Source of the DNA: Dasyornis broadbenti
Lineage: Eukaryota; Chordata; Aves; Passeriformes; Dasyornithidae
Assembly (NCBI GenBank): GCA_013397935.1
Contig: VZRN01000631.1
Coordinates: 3,127,857 to 3,191,856 of the forward strand
Direction: 5' to 3'
Length of the DNA: 64,000 bases
The notes under the pieces: generated by a model
Told to the model about the DNA's origin: nothing
Databases searched by the model: none
Seen by the model: only the letters and a program-made list of their open reading frames with translations
Shown: positions 25,592 to 39,300 of the stretch, piece by piece
Layout of the letters: each line of letters opens with the position of its first letter
How positions within the stretch are numbered: position 1 is the stretch's first letter
Translations under genes and position numbers: made by a program

Positions 25592-28500
25592 CTTGTGTTT
25601 GATATTAAGAAAAGGTTTTTACAGGGTATTAAGGTTACACTTTTTCCAGCCTGCAGATATCATGGATTTTCTCAAATTAAAAAACTCCACAACCAAACAA
25701 CAAAAAAATCCCAATTTGAAGCAACTCTGAGGGATTTGCTAGCTTATTATTTTGCCCTGAGGCAGGATCAATTTTACCTGTTATTCAAGACAGAAATTTG
25801 TCTGGCTTCCCTTTAAAAGCCATTATGATAAAGACTGAGTTGTCCTGTTTTGCTCTGTTTGTGTTTGTTTATTTTTACCTGTTATTTTGTCTTCTCTGTG
25901 TAGAATAAGTAGTGAGTCTTTGCAGCAGCCTTTTGCATAGTCAAAGGCTATTACAGTGTCCCCTCAAATGGGCTTTGTTACATAAAATAAATTCCCCAAG
26001 AGCAGTCAATATAGCACAGATAGAAAAATACAATGTAGGAAAGACAAGGATGATACTTGAAGCCAAACCCAAATGCCAAGTGTGGAAACACTCACCCTGT
26101 TTGTTTCCCAAATCTTTGCTTCTTGATGCAAGAGTTTTTCCTTCTAAATATCACCTTAAAGGACAGAATAATTTTGTGGCTTTGCAATTCTCCCTCTATG
26201 GTTAAAGGGTCCAGCTTTTCCACAATGGGGGGAGTTTTTCCCAGTTTGTAGCAAGTGGCTCTTTGCTGTGGTCTGCAGTGGACAGAACACAATCCTATGT
26301 GCATTCGACTTCCATGTTGTGGAGGGGAGGGATTAGATAAGTTGTTTCATGAGCTACTCTGTCAAATAGCCTGAGAGACACCTTGCCTCCCAGAAGACTT
26401 CCACATCTGAATCTCATCTATCAAAGGAAAGTCTGATATTTTCTAGGATGCCACAATTTGTGGAAATGAATGAGCTTAATTAAGCTCATGGGAAGCTCTC
26501 ACAAATGGCTAGAGATAAATATCAAATGGGGTCAATACACTGTCATGAGACTTTTGGCTTGTTACTGGATGTTCCCATCCCTTTGGGATGGCCTAGAGGG
26601 CAAGGACTTCTGAGAAGATTGGGGTCGGCCATGATTAAAGCTATATTTAGAAACTTTTTTAATTGCATAGACTTCAGGCACATTAGAGCTGGCTGATTTT
26701 TTTTTTTATGGAACAGTTTTCTGTTAGAAAATGCAGTTTAGTGGAAATTGGAGTGTTCCATGGGACTGTGTCAATCCGATCGTAGCTTTTGACAGAAGGG
26801 GAGTATTAACTCAATTTGTCAGTGCTTTAGTAATATGAGTGTGTCGTTTGGACAATGTGTGCCTTATTGAACTGTTTGACATGTTTCATGTTGGAGCTCA
26901 AAGCAGAATTAGAGCAATTGTACTCCTTTACCAAGACACCAGTTTGCATATGTGATAACTAATGTCTTCTACACAATAATTTGTTGATGATAAATCATAT
27001 TAAAATGGAATGTGTGGGTAGACACAACTTTTAGTGTCACTGCCACAGAATGTTATTTACTATTTTATTCTAATAAAAATGAGGTTCTAGATTAGAGTCT
27101 AATAAAAATTAGAAATGCTGGAATTGCTGGGAAAACAGAAGTTGTCCTCAGCTTGAGGAAGAGTTGGCAGAATGAAAAAACAAGGCCCGATATAAATCAA
27201 GTATAAAACAAATAAATCTTGGTGATAAAGATGTTGACTGGTCCTATGAGTCTAGAATGGAAGTGTTGGTCCCACATTTTCCTACAGGCTACATAAAACA
27301 TTGGAAAGTACTCACTGAATGTAAAGCGTGACCAACACAGTAAGAATCAGAGGTCTGGGCAAAAATACTGTAGGAACACAGAGATTACATAAAATAACTT
27401 GGAAAGCCAACCTCAGGGAGAACCTGGCCTGTAGTTCCTGACGGATGGCTGGAAATCAGGAGCATTGAGGCATGAAGGAATAACCATGAGTAAAAGCAGT
27501 ATGATGGTTCTGGATGTACCAAAACAATTTTTAATATAGATAAATGCCTCCAAGAAATTCCTTTTGAGCAAGTGGAACTCTTGTACTTTGCAACTTGCCT
27601 GATCATGACCCTTGCAAAGGGACATGGAAGAAATGTTCATGGGGTGATGGGATCAGCTCCTGGATTTCTGTTGCAACTTGCAGGCTCCTACAGTGGGTTG
27701 ATTGGCAACAAATTAATTTGCACCTCTTTGCTGGGGACAGAAAGGTGTTTGCTGCCTGTCAATTTGGAGCTCACTTTAAAAAGTAGGTGAACTGCTTGAG
27801 ACTAAAAACCCAAGGACCGGTTCATGATTATAGTGTTAGAAAAGAAAAGTGGAAAAACACAACACAGGGTCTGAGGGTGTATCTTGCGCTAGTCTCTACT
27901 TTTAACTTGTACTTGGCATTTCCCCTCTTTTCCCCTTTGTTTGTTACAACCAACAAAGGATCTCCTTGCTGGGGCTGTTTCTTGAGAAGAATTCTACATC
28001 TAAGTTTGATTCTTGGTTGAATTGGGTGCCTGCTTTTGAATTTTACAGAGGGTTATAAATTTGGATGTTTGTGGTCTTGCTTCTAGCAGTTTGGTGTAAG
28101 GAGTGTGCTGATGTGATATACTCAGGATGATTCGGATCACAAGAGGATCACAGTGTCTGCACAGGTGAAGTGCAGAGATAACCCTGCAGAGTGGATGTTT
28201 CTGCCTTTATCCTTTCAGCAACTCAGCTCCAATTCAGTTCCATATTTTGTAAACTTCCTATTGGAAGTGTTATTTTTAGCATTATGGTGTATTTTTGTTT
28301 CCCTTTCTCAGCAGCATGACTGTGTCGCATTCATGGCTTGAGCACTTCAAGTGACTTGCCAGCGCTGACTAATACCATCAAGCAGAGTTTATGCCTCCAG
28401 AATCCCAACACAGTTTTCCAGTCCCTAGATGACACAGAACCATACTTTGGACCCACAAATTAAAATTCTTAAGTGGTACCATTGATGAAGGAAATTTTTT

Positions 28501-28779
28501 TTGCATTACATAAGCATACAGGAGGAAATTTTTTTTCTTGGTTTATTTTTCACATTTAAAAAAAACACGGGAAAATAATATAACACAACTTAATATATGC
28601 TGCTGTGTCCCATCTTGGGGGATGAGTGTGTCATTCCATATGCTGTAGCTAAACATAAATGAACTGTTATTAATGATTGCCATAATGTTTTCTAGCAGTT
28701 AGCTGACTGTGATTCTAGGAATTTTTTTCCACTGTGTTTTGAAGGGTTAGGTTATTTAAACTTACTATCAAATAGAATC

Positions 28780-29060
28780 AGATCAGAGTGAGCTAATTTT
28801 TCTTAAACACTAATCATTTTAAGGCTATTGAACTAAATATAGAGTCAGTTCATTAAATCATTAAAACAGCCTGCAATAATGCTCACAAAGTCATTATAGT
28901 GCTATTCCCCAGCCAGAGAGGTGGTGTTGCCTTAAGCACAGTTTAATCAAATTAGATGGTGGGTTATGTCCTGGGGTTTCTCCTATTGATATTCATTAAA
29001 AATACATGATTTATCACTAATCTCTGTAAGGTATATCCTGCTCCTCCAAATGAATTTTGT
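28780..29060. promoter_or_regulatory. Candidate conserved non-coding element
   Basis: An AT-rich block dense in homeodomain-type words (TAAT/ATTA), for example CACTAATCATTTTAAGG, TCATTAAATCATTAAAACAG and TTTAATCAAATTAGATGG. It has no reading frame or repeat match. Called on texture only; alignment is needed to show conservation. Confidence 0.25.
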
Positions 29061-32000
29061 AAATGTCAGGGGGAAGAAAACAGAATAGTTTATTGTTAGA
29101 AGAATTTAAGTGCGTTGTGATCACATTTACATTTGTATAATATGTAATTTAGTGATAGATGATAATTTTAATGTGCCTTTAAAAATTTTGTCCTTAGTTA
29201 AAAAGTTAACAAAAATGGAAAACCCCCAGGAATAACCACTTTATATTTTAGTGCTGTATAAGCATATGAATTAGCTTTAGAACTAATTATTCTGTAGATC
29301 ATCATGTAGTTTCTCTTATAGATTGTTCACTGTTTAATTTCATGTACTCCTTTTGGTACCACTTTTAATTTTTTCCTTTTATTTGGAAAACTTCAGTGTT
29401 GTAACTCCTCTATCCTTTCTTCTTCACTCTTTTAATTTTAAGGCTTGCCTTGTTTTAAACTGCGAGGAAACATTAATAAGAAGACCACACACAAACATTC
29501 CCCTCTGTGCTGTCACCACTACTCTTTTTTAGTGAAAAATGCTTCATTTATATAATGCTTTTTAATCTTGGAACACTCTAAAAATGGGTTAGATTGATTA
29601 TGTTGCCTAAAATCCAAGCATGCAACTGGTTACTTGTTCTTTGAGGTTCTATCACACTTCAGACCTGGATAAAACACATTTGGTTAGTGGTAATTTGGTG
29701 GAATCAGTACAATCTTAATTCCTCAAACTGGAATTTGCCTGAATTATCCCAACTCTGAAGTGTCCCATGAATTCCCATCATTTTTGTGTTGCTATTACTT
29801 ATCAATCTCTGATACCCCTTGGAAGCCCAGCTGAATATTCCCAGTGATACCTCTTGCTCTGAAAATTTCTTGGTTTTGTGTTGGGTTACTTCTGTCTAGG
29901 GAAGAGCCATCTACTGAACTTGGTTATGGCTCCTGCAGCGCTTTCCCAGGGTCAGGGTTTTAAAACAATAGATTTAAGATTTCTGGGAGAAATGGATCAG
30001 ATTCTCAGTGCCCTGAAAAGTCGAATCTCAGAGTTTACCCAACACTGCTTAGCTCATGGCTTTGCTATGTGGACACAGATTAGTAAGAAACTATTTACTT
30101 AATTGCTGGGTATTAATCATGTTACCACAGAATTGCCACTTAATTGAGACTGGCTTGAATGAAAATATAAGTTGTTGTAATTACTGAGGTGGTGTTGTAA
30201 TTACTGAGAAGTTCATATAACAACGCTTGCAGTAGGAACTTCTGATGTGGTTTTAAAACCCTGTCCGGCTTGAATTTGTCAGCTGTGCCAAAAGCTATTG
30301 TCAATTACTCTGAGGTAGATCTGAACAGATTGCTGATGTCGTGGGCTCTGCTGCTGATTTACACTGGCACATCTGAAAGAGGAGCTTAGTTTTATACCTT
30401 TTAGAAATTAAAAATATTCTTCTAGGTGGGTAATTAGTCTGCTAGACACTTGAGTAACTGTGCCTTTGGATTTGCTGGTCTGTAGCTAAATGTAATTGTG
30501 ACTCTGGACCAGTTGAAACCTCTCTAGTTGGTGCTGTCCTGCACACTGCCACAGGAGCTTTTCTCATGCAACCACAAGTAGGTTCAAGAACCTCAACCTG
30601 CAGAAGAGCTTTCACATTGGTAGCGGAACTCATCCTAGGATGCCTTACTGTGGGACTTGACAAATGCCAGTTCTAGGTGCAAGGAGGAGGTCAGGGATGT
30701 ACAACACGGTGAGGAGAAAGGCAGGCCAGGAGCAGTGCTGAGAGGGGCTGGAAATGGCACAGAGCTGTACCCTGAGTTAAAGAAAAGTAGTGCTTTTGCT
30801 CACGATCTTATTTCCAGCCATGTGTGGGTTTTTTGTTTGTCTGGGGTTTTTTCATACTGAAGTTCAGTGAATTTTCTGAAAATCAGAGCTCTCGTTCTAC
30901 ACTTTCTTGCTCTCATTTTGTGAAGGAAAGCTTGAAAACCTGTCCTAAACATAATGAGGCTTCATTGACTTGAAGAGCTCAGGAGATACGGTCCAAGTAG
31001 AAAAGATACCTTCTGTCCTTAACTGGTTGCTCATATCATGCTTTATAACCAAACCCCTGAGATTTTTGGAATGTGAGTTGTGATGGTTGGGTTTTTTTCC
31101 ATGTCCTGGGCCGACTAAGTGGAGTAAAGAAAGCAGGCACAAAAGCCTTGTCTGGGTGTCGGAGCTGCTCGTGCAGGGTGCAGTGTGAGACGCTGTCTGC
31201 ACGCAACCCCAGTGGAGCTGTAGTGTAGCTCTGGCAATCAGCCCACGAGCCCTAATCCTGCAAATATACATCACACGCTTCATTTTATACTCGTGAGAAG
31301 CCCACCTAAATGAAATCCTATTAAAGTGTGGGTCTAGAGCTAATTAAACATCTGCCTTTCAGTGATTTCTTTTCTTATTTTCGTGAGATTACATATAATG
31401 TTATAGGTAGGTGCATGTGTATAGGATGTTCTATCAATCCTTTTAAAAGGCAATATATGAAACATTTGTTTTTTTCCTGTAATAAACCTCCATAATAAAG
31501 TGCTGATGAAAGACGCCATCTACTTTACCTGCTTTTACTTCTGTTTCAAAACTTTTCAAAGCCAAGTGTGAGATACAATAGGGCAGCTGGCTATTATCCA
31601 TAGGCTCTTCAGCTCCAAAGCCTTTAAGGTGAGATGTGAACAAGATTGTTCCTTAATTATTGGCAGCAACTAGCTTGGCTTTTCAAAGTAATAAATGGGG
31701 GTCCTTACAAAGTCTCTTCTTAAGTAGCTAAATGCATAATCCACCCGGGATATTGTTTTAAAATTCATTTCATCTTCGGTAATTTGATCAGAGAAAGAGT
31801 TGTATTGGTCATTTCTCTTGTGTAAGAACTGTGTCGCACCTAGGGGCAAGGAACATTTATTTTCATGATTAATACCTGTGAGTTTCATGGCCTAATGAGA
31901 AAGCCCTAGATGTATTTGAAATGAAATTGCCTTTTTTTTTTTTTTGACCCTTTGTTCAATTCGTGTAAACACTTTGACTACTGTCCTTCTCCTTGTGGGT

Positions 32001-35000
32001 GTAAAGATCCTGTATCACCCACATAGCATTTGTTTGTATGTATAGTTTGCAATATTAAGGTATGGGTGTTCCAAACCAAGTCATTTTAGATGGACACCTG
32101 TATACATTTGTGTAACTTATTACATTTCTCAAAGCTGAATAGCCCTGGAATTGTGAAAGTGAAACTTAATGAAATATTTTGCCCTACTTTTCCTGGCACC
32201 CATCCAACCTGACCAAGAAATCTAGTGCTGGGTTTTGTGTTGCTATTAAGTCTATCAGTCTCCTCTCTGCAACCTCCCATTTGTTGAAGTTCAGTCTGAA
32301 ATGTGCATGTACCTGAAAAATACCCCAACTTAGTATATTCCTACCTGCACTGTTTCCATCTCATGTAATAGCTTGGCTTGAAAGTATTTTGAAGGGATTT
32401 TAAACATCCCAGTCTTCCCTCTTGCCCCAGTGTAAAGGCAGCATTAGTCCTTGATGATCTCACTGCGGTGTCATCTTGTCTTTCTCTAATGTCAGCTCTT
32501 ACTATAACTTGTCTGCATTAAATTGAAGATCCTTGGTATAAAGGGTTTGTCTTAATTCCCCAAATCCTTTATATCTTTATGGCTTTGAATGAATGCTAAA
32601 ACGTTCATACTTTATTTGCTGAAGTCTTTCTGCACTTTTTTTACTTTAGCTCTCCTGCTTCTTCAAAATCATTCACTGAAAGTGCATCTTCTTGGGTTAT
32701 TCCAAAGTAGTGGAAGGGAATGCTTTGGAGTGGGCTGGGGAAGAAGGACACAGAGCTCTCATGAGAGCAAGGAAAATAGTGAAGGATAGGCTCACCTGTT
32801 AGAGCTACTGGTGTCATTTAATACTTATCCAAGTTGTCCAGAAGCTTAAGTGGGTAGCCAGAACTCCACTGTGTAAGGCAATTAAAATGACTGATATCTT
32901 GATAAAAAGGCTGTCTGGTGTTGTATTGGCATGATTCAAATGATGCATTTGTGTTTGTCTTAACCAATGTGGTGGTGAAAGTCAGCTCCACAAATAAGAA
33001 GCAATTGTGCCTGTTGAATAGGGATACCCTGAAAAAGGCTTTTAGTAGCTGGCTGTGGCCCACCTCATTCAAGTCACCTGGGCATTAATGTGATAATCTG
33101 CCTGCAACACTGGTAATGCCCAGCTGCTGAGCTATTTTGTGCCAGAGCATGCAGCAACACAGCACTGTGGGGAGCAAGAACCAATTCAAAATCTGCTGGT
33201 CAAAACACTGGTGAGCAGCCCTTGGGTGGGACTACAAGGCCTGGTTTGGTGCCTTGTAGAAAGAGGTGAGCTAACTCGAAGTCATGTAGCCATCAGAAGA
33301 TGACCTGGGTTAGCTCCTCACCTGACTTGGTGAGGAGCAGCATCTGACAATGCAGCTGTACTTTCACCTCAGGTAGAGGCATCTTTGGACTGAGGTTATT
33401 TGGACAATGCCATTAAGTCCAAGATACTAAGCCTGGTTAAACAAAGAAAATGTTACATTAAAACAGAGCTGAACTAAATAGCTCCAGTGCAAGCTACAAC
33501 TTACAAGAAACAGCACATCTTTTGAGGATGTTACCAGAAGAGCTAACTCGGTGTAGCCGTGCTGCTCTGCATGCAGTGCTGGTGGAGACAATGCCCCTGG
33601 TTTTCATTTTGAGATGCTGCTGTTCAAATTCATCTCAAGCACTAATCCGTCCCTATTCAGGGAATGAAGCACTTTAAAGACTTTTGTTGTTTTTACGTAC
33701 TGTGTCCCAAAAGAAGGATAGAGCAACCGAGAGAAGCAGAAGCTTTATTTTACCAGAGAAGAGGAAGTAATTCTGGGAGGGTCTCTGAGGACTTTTGCCA
33801 TTAGGTCAAGACCTAAGATTGGAAGTGCAGGGTGGAGTTCCCCTCTTGTCTCAGCATATGAAACCTGCTTCTTGTGACCTGTCACGTAAGCATGGTCTGT
33901 TAGTCACTTTTTCCCCTAAAAAGAGTTCCTGCAAATAGAAAAAAATATTTTTTCATGTTGGTGCAAAAAATATAGTATTTAACAAACTTACATATACTTT
34001 AGTTAACAACTTGTGTGGTACATTTACCATCCACCCCCTAAAATAAAGACTGATGTTTCCATTAATTACATGATGATTACTTTCCAGCAGGATAAATCGG
34101 CGCCTGCTGAGCTCCAGGCTGCTACAGCTAGTCTGTTACCTATGCTTGAATTCAATACTTTAAAGCTGACTTCAATATTTTTTTTTCACAAGTAGTACCT
34201 GTCTGAAGGCTCCTAGACATAACCACAGACATCTATAATGTCAGTAGAATCCCTGCCCTCTGGGCAAGTCTGAATCACTTCCTTTGTATTTATCAGAGAT
34301 AAAAAGTAAACATGCTTATGGAACTTACTGTGTTTCCATCCTGATTCTAACATCACGTGTGTGCACATCTGAATGTACAATCCTGTAAAGTGGGCTTCAT
34401 TTTTAAAGCATCTCTTTGTTTGATTGGTAAATCAGATATTTCCATATGAATTTGTTATTGTCATGACTTTATTCTCTAGGGGATTTTGAAAAAGTGTCCA
34501 GATATTATGAGCTTATTGACTCATGGTGGTTTTCCCACTAATTCACTAAATATTTCTCACTAATTTCCACATTCGTGTGTGCATCTGGTATATATGGTGT
34601 GTGTGAACGTATGTGCTGTTTCAGTGAGAAAGATGCAACCATAGTCATGTTATGTAAATAAGAGTTTATCTGTTCAAAGCACTACTCAGGAGCGCATGAT
34701 TTGGCAGTGGAAAAAATTTCTTAAATGGTGTCTGGTTTTAGATCTGGCTGCTGTCCTTTCAGACTAGATAGGTTTTGGCTGTTGCACACTTTTGTTCCCT
34801 TCTCTTTCATCCATTGTTTTTTCTAACGCTAGTCTCTCACTGCTCTCAGTGCCTTCCCAGACGTTCTTCAGTCTGAAATGACTTGCCTGTCATTCCTGTT
34901 CACAACTTACCAATTTGGTTTGACTTTTTGATGTGCGTGGTGTGTAGTGATGCTGTGGTGGAGCTGAATTCTCTTTTCTTGGTAACTGAAAATTTATTTT

Positions 35001-35298
35001 CTGAAGCTGCATGGTTTGGGACACTGTATGTAGAGAGACATTTTTATGCTGATAATGAAAAACTACCTGTTGAGATCTCAGCAGTCAGGTAAGTCAGTTA
35101 GAGTAATGAAGACATTTGAATACAAGGCCAGTAGGTTCATTCCTGTTTTACTTCAGGGTTTCTTAGGAGCCTTATCTGTGTTCACAGCTACTTTTTCATT
35201 GCTTGCATTTCCTCATGTGTCTCACCTCTACTCATCATGACATTGATATCACTTGACATGGCTGGCCGGCATACAGCATCTGTTATTTTCCACACTCA
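29061..35298. other. Gene-free intergenic DNA
   Basis: No exon, RNA gene or repeat body is recognised except the 20-bp-period duplication at 30.17 kb and a T-run near 31.93 kb. Frames are at most 112 codons. Confidence 0.6.
30173..30208. repeat. Direct repeat of 16 bp at 20-bp period
   Basis: TGTTGTAATTACTGAG occurs at 30173-30188 and again, identically, at 30193-30208. Each copy has a TAATTA homeodomain core. Confidence 0.9.
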
Positions 35299-36318
35299 GG
35301 CCACTACCCTGGAATAGCAGAAAGGAAGGATTCTTTCTTTTTAATGATCTGTGCCTTGTGATTTGATTGTCTTATACAGGACTTCATAACTGCTCAAGTC
35401 ACTTTCAGAGTTGCTGTCCTTTTGAGTAGCCATCCTGAGAGAAAGATGGATGCAAACACTTATGAAACTCAAATTGTCTGACCTCGGTACTGAGCAGCTC
35501 ATTGGGATTGAGCCTACATTCTGCTTCACTGAGCACCCATTTTCATGTAGCAGCATCCTGAGGTTAGTGTCCTTGTTCATCAGTTCCTTGTGAGGGTTGT
35601 GCTGTATTGAATTAACAGTGTCTGTATTGTAGTTTTGTCTCTTGTTCATATCAGTAGTTCCTCTGCAACTGAAGGGCTCAAAAGATGGTGTCAACAAACC
35701 CTAATAACCTCTGGGCCCAGCTGTGTTTTTAGCTTTGGTATCTTCTGAGTTGCTTCTCAGATTCAGCTTGTAGCTACTGCAGTAAAAGTAAGGACAGGCT
35801 CTGTGTAGTTTTGTAGCTGTTTCCAGCTTCAATGTGTGCAACTTTTCCCCATATTTGTGCTTTCTAGCAAACACCTGAAGATACAGCTGTGCTCTGCCAC
35901 CTCTTCTGCCATCCTGTCTCCTGTGCCCATACCTCAGAATAGTTTTGATTCCGAGTCTCAGAAGTCCTGCTGGTTGCTTTTGCTGATGACATGAATATTC
36001 CTTTGTGGCAGGCTGGTTCCTGCATGGCATTCTTTGGCATCTGTGGTGCTCACTGTGCTGCGAGGTAACTTGTCCTTCCACAACACCTTGTGCCTGTGCC
36101 TTTGGCAATGAGTATTGAGACTGCTCTGGCCAAGTCAGGTAGTATTTCTTGATAAATGGTTTTTCAAAGGCTTTGCATGACTTCTGTGTCTATGCAAAAG
36201 TGCTGTTACCTGGCTCTAGGAAGGAATCAGGTGGGTACAGTGGCCAGGAGGACCCAAAACAACTACCTACCTTTTCAGTAGCCTCATGCTGCTTATCCAG
36301 CTTGTGGGTTCTGTGGCT
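35299..36318 (-). pseudogene. Stop-poor minus-strand frame, possible decayed or cryptic coding sequence
   Basis: One minus-strand frame has stops at 36321-36319 (TGA), 36192-36190 (TAG), 35703-35701 (TAG), 35343-35341 (TAA) and 35298-35296 (TGA). That leaves about 340 codons with only three internal stops. The longest clean pieces are about 162 and 119 codons. The conceptual product is rich in K, Q, S and R, with no recognised family. I see no splice frame, initiation context or poly(A) tail that would prove a gene. It may be an old retrosequence, a long non-coding RNA exon or chance; CAG-rich composition lowers stop frequency somewhat. Confidence 0.2.
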
Positions 36319-36321
36319 TCA

Positions 36322-39300
36322 GCAGTGATGCCTTCAGCATTCATTTTATTGCTCCCATAATTTTTCTTTCATGTGAAGGGTGCCTGGTGAAGCAGGTGCT
36401 CTATTGGCTAGGCTGTACAAGTTTTCAGGTGTAACGTGCCTGGGAGACATCAAGTACTTCAGAAATATTTTGGTAATATCCCAGAGATGTCAGTCCTTTC
36501 TGAGCTTGGGGCTTTGTGTGTGTGCATGTGTATGGCTGATGATGTCTTTGAAGATGTTTGTATTCCACTTATACTTACAAAAACATGGCTGATCTGCTCC
36601 CTAAACTTTTTAAGGACCCCAACTTTGATGTCTGTAGGCCCTTACTGTTGATCTTACTTACCAAATGTGGAAGTGGGACGTGAGACGGGAGGCTGAGGTG
36701 GTTAAGGTGTCACCTGAAGTGTGCGGGAATGAAGTTTGAGTGTCTGCTCAGACTGAACAAATGAGGAATCTGAATTTCCTAAGGGAGTACTTGAACCAGT
36801 AGGTAGCTGATTACTCCAGGGACTCTCCCTCACTTCTTGTTTCCTTGCTTGAGGAAATGGATGTGAAAGCAGCATTGCTCTGATGCTGGAAGGAAACCCT
36901 TGCCGGATGCTACTGATTGTGGGAAAGACAGGCAGGGTTCTGAAATGCCACCAATGCCTACACATTTCATCCCTGATCAGTTCTGGAGCCTTCCCTGGTG
37001 AGGTGTGCCTCTGTGTTTTTGGAACAGCTTATATCCAGGCAGTTCCATGTCTCGGGACAGTGTAATGCTGAGCATTACAAAATCAGAAGGCTTTGAAGAA
37101 TCTACAAGAAGATAAACTCCCATGGTGAGTGCTGTTGCATTCATGACTTCAGGTGAAAAAGTGGCTTCTGTGCTAGGGGTTTTTCAACCAGGTGTTCTTT
37201 CTCCTTAGTCTACTTGCAGATTGAATGGTATGGTTGTTGTACTGCTGGGTCATTTCAGTTTTGCTTTCGTGTGTGCAGCATTACTTTCTTCTTTTGTGTA
37301 ACGCTGGGGAACTTCTTGTATCTTAGTGCTGTCACTGATGACCTATGAGCAATTTGGTGTTGCTTTCTTTTTGTGCATTGTTGTTGTCCTTGACTACTAC
37401 GCTATTTCAGGCTTTACAGATCACTTAACCTTGGCTGGTTTGCATCACACTAATATCACTTATGTCCAGAAGTTAAGAGCAATTGTTTTAAGAGTATTTG
37501 GAAAGTTGCAAGGTCTCTAAAAGTAGAAAAAGCTGCTTGAAGAACTTAGCTGCACTTAGTCATGAAAAAGGTTGAAAGAACCTGAAGTTCTGAAACCATG
37601 CTCTGCTTTCCCAGCTCACAAATAAGAGAAATCTGATGGCAGGAGTAGAATGGTGTGTGGTCATGTCATTAAAGACTCTTTCAGTGCCCCAAAGGTCCCA
37701 ACTCCAGGAATTACTGGTAATCTTCATTTTAGCATTTCTTAACCTTTTGAAGCCTAAAGTTGGCAAACTAAAAGATTAAATTCATGGAGGTTTTGGTGAA
37801 TAATTCCCTATGTTTTAAAGAGAGCAGAAGACAAGCTCTTCAAGCCTGCCCCATTTGCATTAATGGAGTAATGCAGAGCTGCAGCAAACTGTCTGACGGT
37901 CTGGAAGCAGGAAGGGGCGCTCTGCTTGCAAGAGTCTTGCAGATATTTTCTAACAGTACAGGTAAGGCTTTTAAAGGTAATGAAATTCATTCTAAAGCCC
38001 AGATACAAAGGGTGTGAGTTCTCTCATCCCCACACAAAGAAAGAGCGCAGACAAGAGGTGCAGGGTACAGTGACTGTTCCCTTTGGAAGCAGAGTGATCA
38101 GTGTGTGTCAGCAGCCTCTTCCAAAGCTGAGGAGTCTTCTGTTCAAGTGTTTGCCTACCAGATTTATGTTCTTCAGTGGGAATGCTGAAAAGATCAGCTC
38201 TGTGGATTTTAATCTGCATTTGGGATCTCTCAAGCCAGTGGCTGAAAAATGAAGGCAATTGGTTTGCCTCTTGAATTCAATTATGTTTCTTTTATGTAGA
38301 TACAGTGGATTCAGTATGTCATATCAGTATGACAAAAAAGGGAAGTGAATTATCCTGGGCCCTAAAACTATTGTTGGGGAAGGAAAAGATTTGTAGATGT
38401 TAGTTAACATACTTTGACAACTGTTTGCCAAAGCCATTCATTACATCTGCCTCTGCATTAGAAAGGGCACAATATTTCATTTTCCATTTCCTTTCACAAA
38501 TAGAAAATTAATTGCATAGACCTGCAGAAAGTGCAGATATAACTCGTTATGTATTGTTAAGGTTGTCTGTGATAAATTTATCAAGCTTAGACAAAAAATA
38601 CTCTGAAATCACAATGGATCTATCTTAATTAACGTTCTTTAAGTGACAGTTACACCTGTTTGGAAATGGGAAGTAAAAGACAAGTTTTCCAGAAGCACAG
38701 TAATAGTGGTCTCTGGTTATAGAGGAAGCTGGAAAACATAAACTATACTTTGATATGAGCCCTGTTACTACCTTCATGAATCAAAGTCCTGTTTTGCAAA
38801 TTAATTATTCCAGTGTATCTGTTAAAAAAAATAAAATACTGGGCTGTTATGACTATGCAATAATGGTTATCTTGCTGTTACTAGTGATGTAATTGAGCAG
38901 TTATATGGGGTGAAGGTGAACCCATTGAAGTCCATCTCTGTAGTACAGTTATGACATATGCTGTTTATAGAACTCCCCAGCCATAAAACTATCCTGCTGT
39001 TATCCATTCTTAGTTGTATTTGCTGATACCACTTATCTCTGCTGGTGCCACTGGAATGGTGCTTTGGAGACTGTCCCTAATGACAGTTAAAACCAGGGGG
39101 TGATCAGAAAAGGTGTCACAGTTTACAAAAAGCAGCAGCAAACAGGAGGTCAGGGACACGAGGACATGTTACTGCAATGTGCCAAGTTGCCTCGGCAAAG
39201 AAATTCCACAAGACAGAAAGATAAGGGAGAAAATGGGAAGTTTTGCACTTGTGGCTGAAGGTAGATGGACTTGCTGATGGACAGCTGAGCAATGAGAAGA

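Larger units (their letters stand above)
8856..28700. other. Gene-free intergenic DNA
   Basis: About 40% GC. Reading frames are at most 108 codons and none matches a known family. Apart from the palindromes at 10.9 and 20.6 kb, the inverted repeat at 24.4 kb and T-runs near 16.2, 18.94 and 25.57 kb, I see nothing I can name. Confidence 0.6.
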
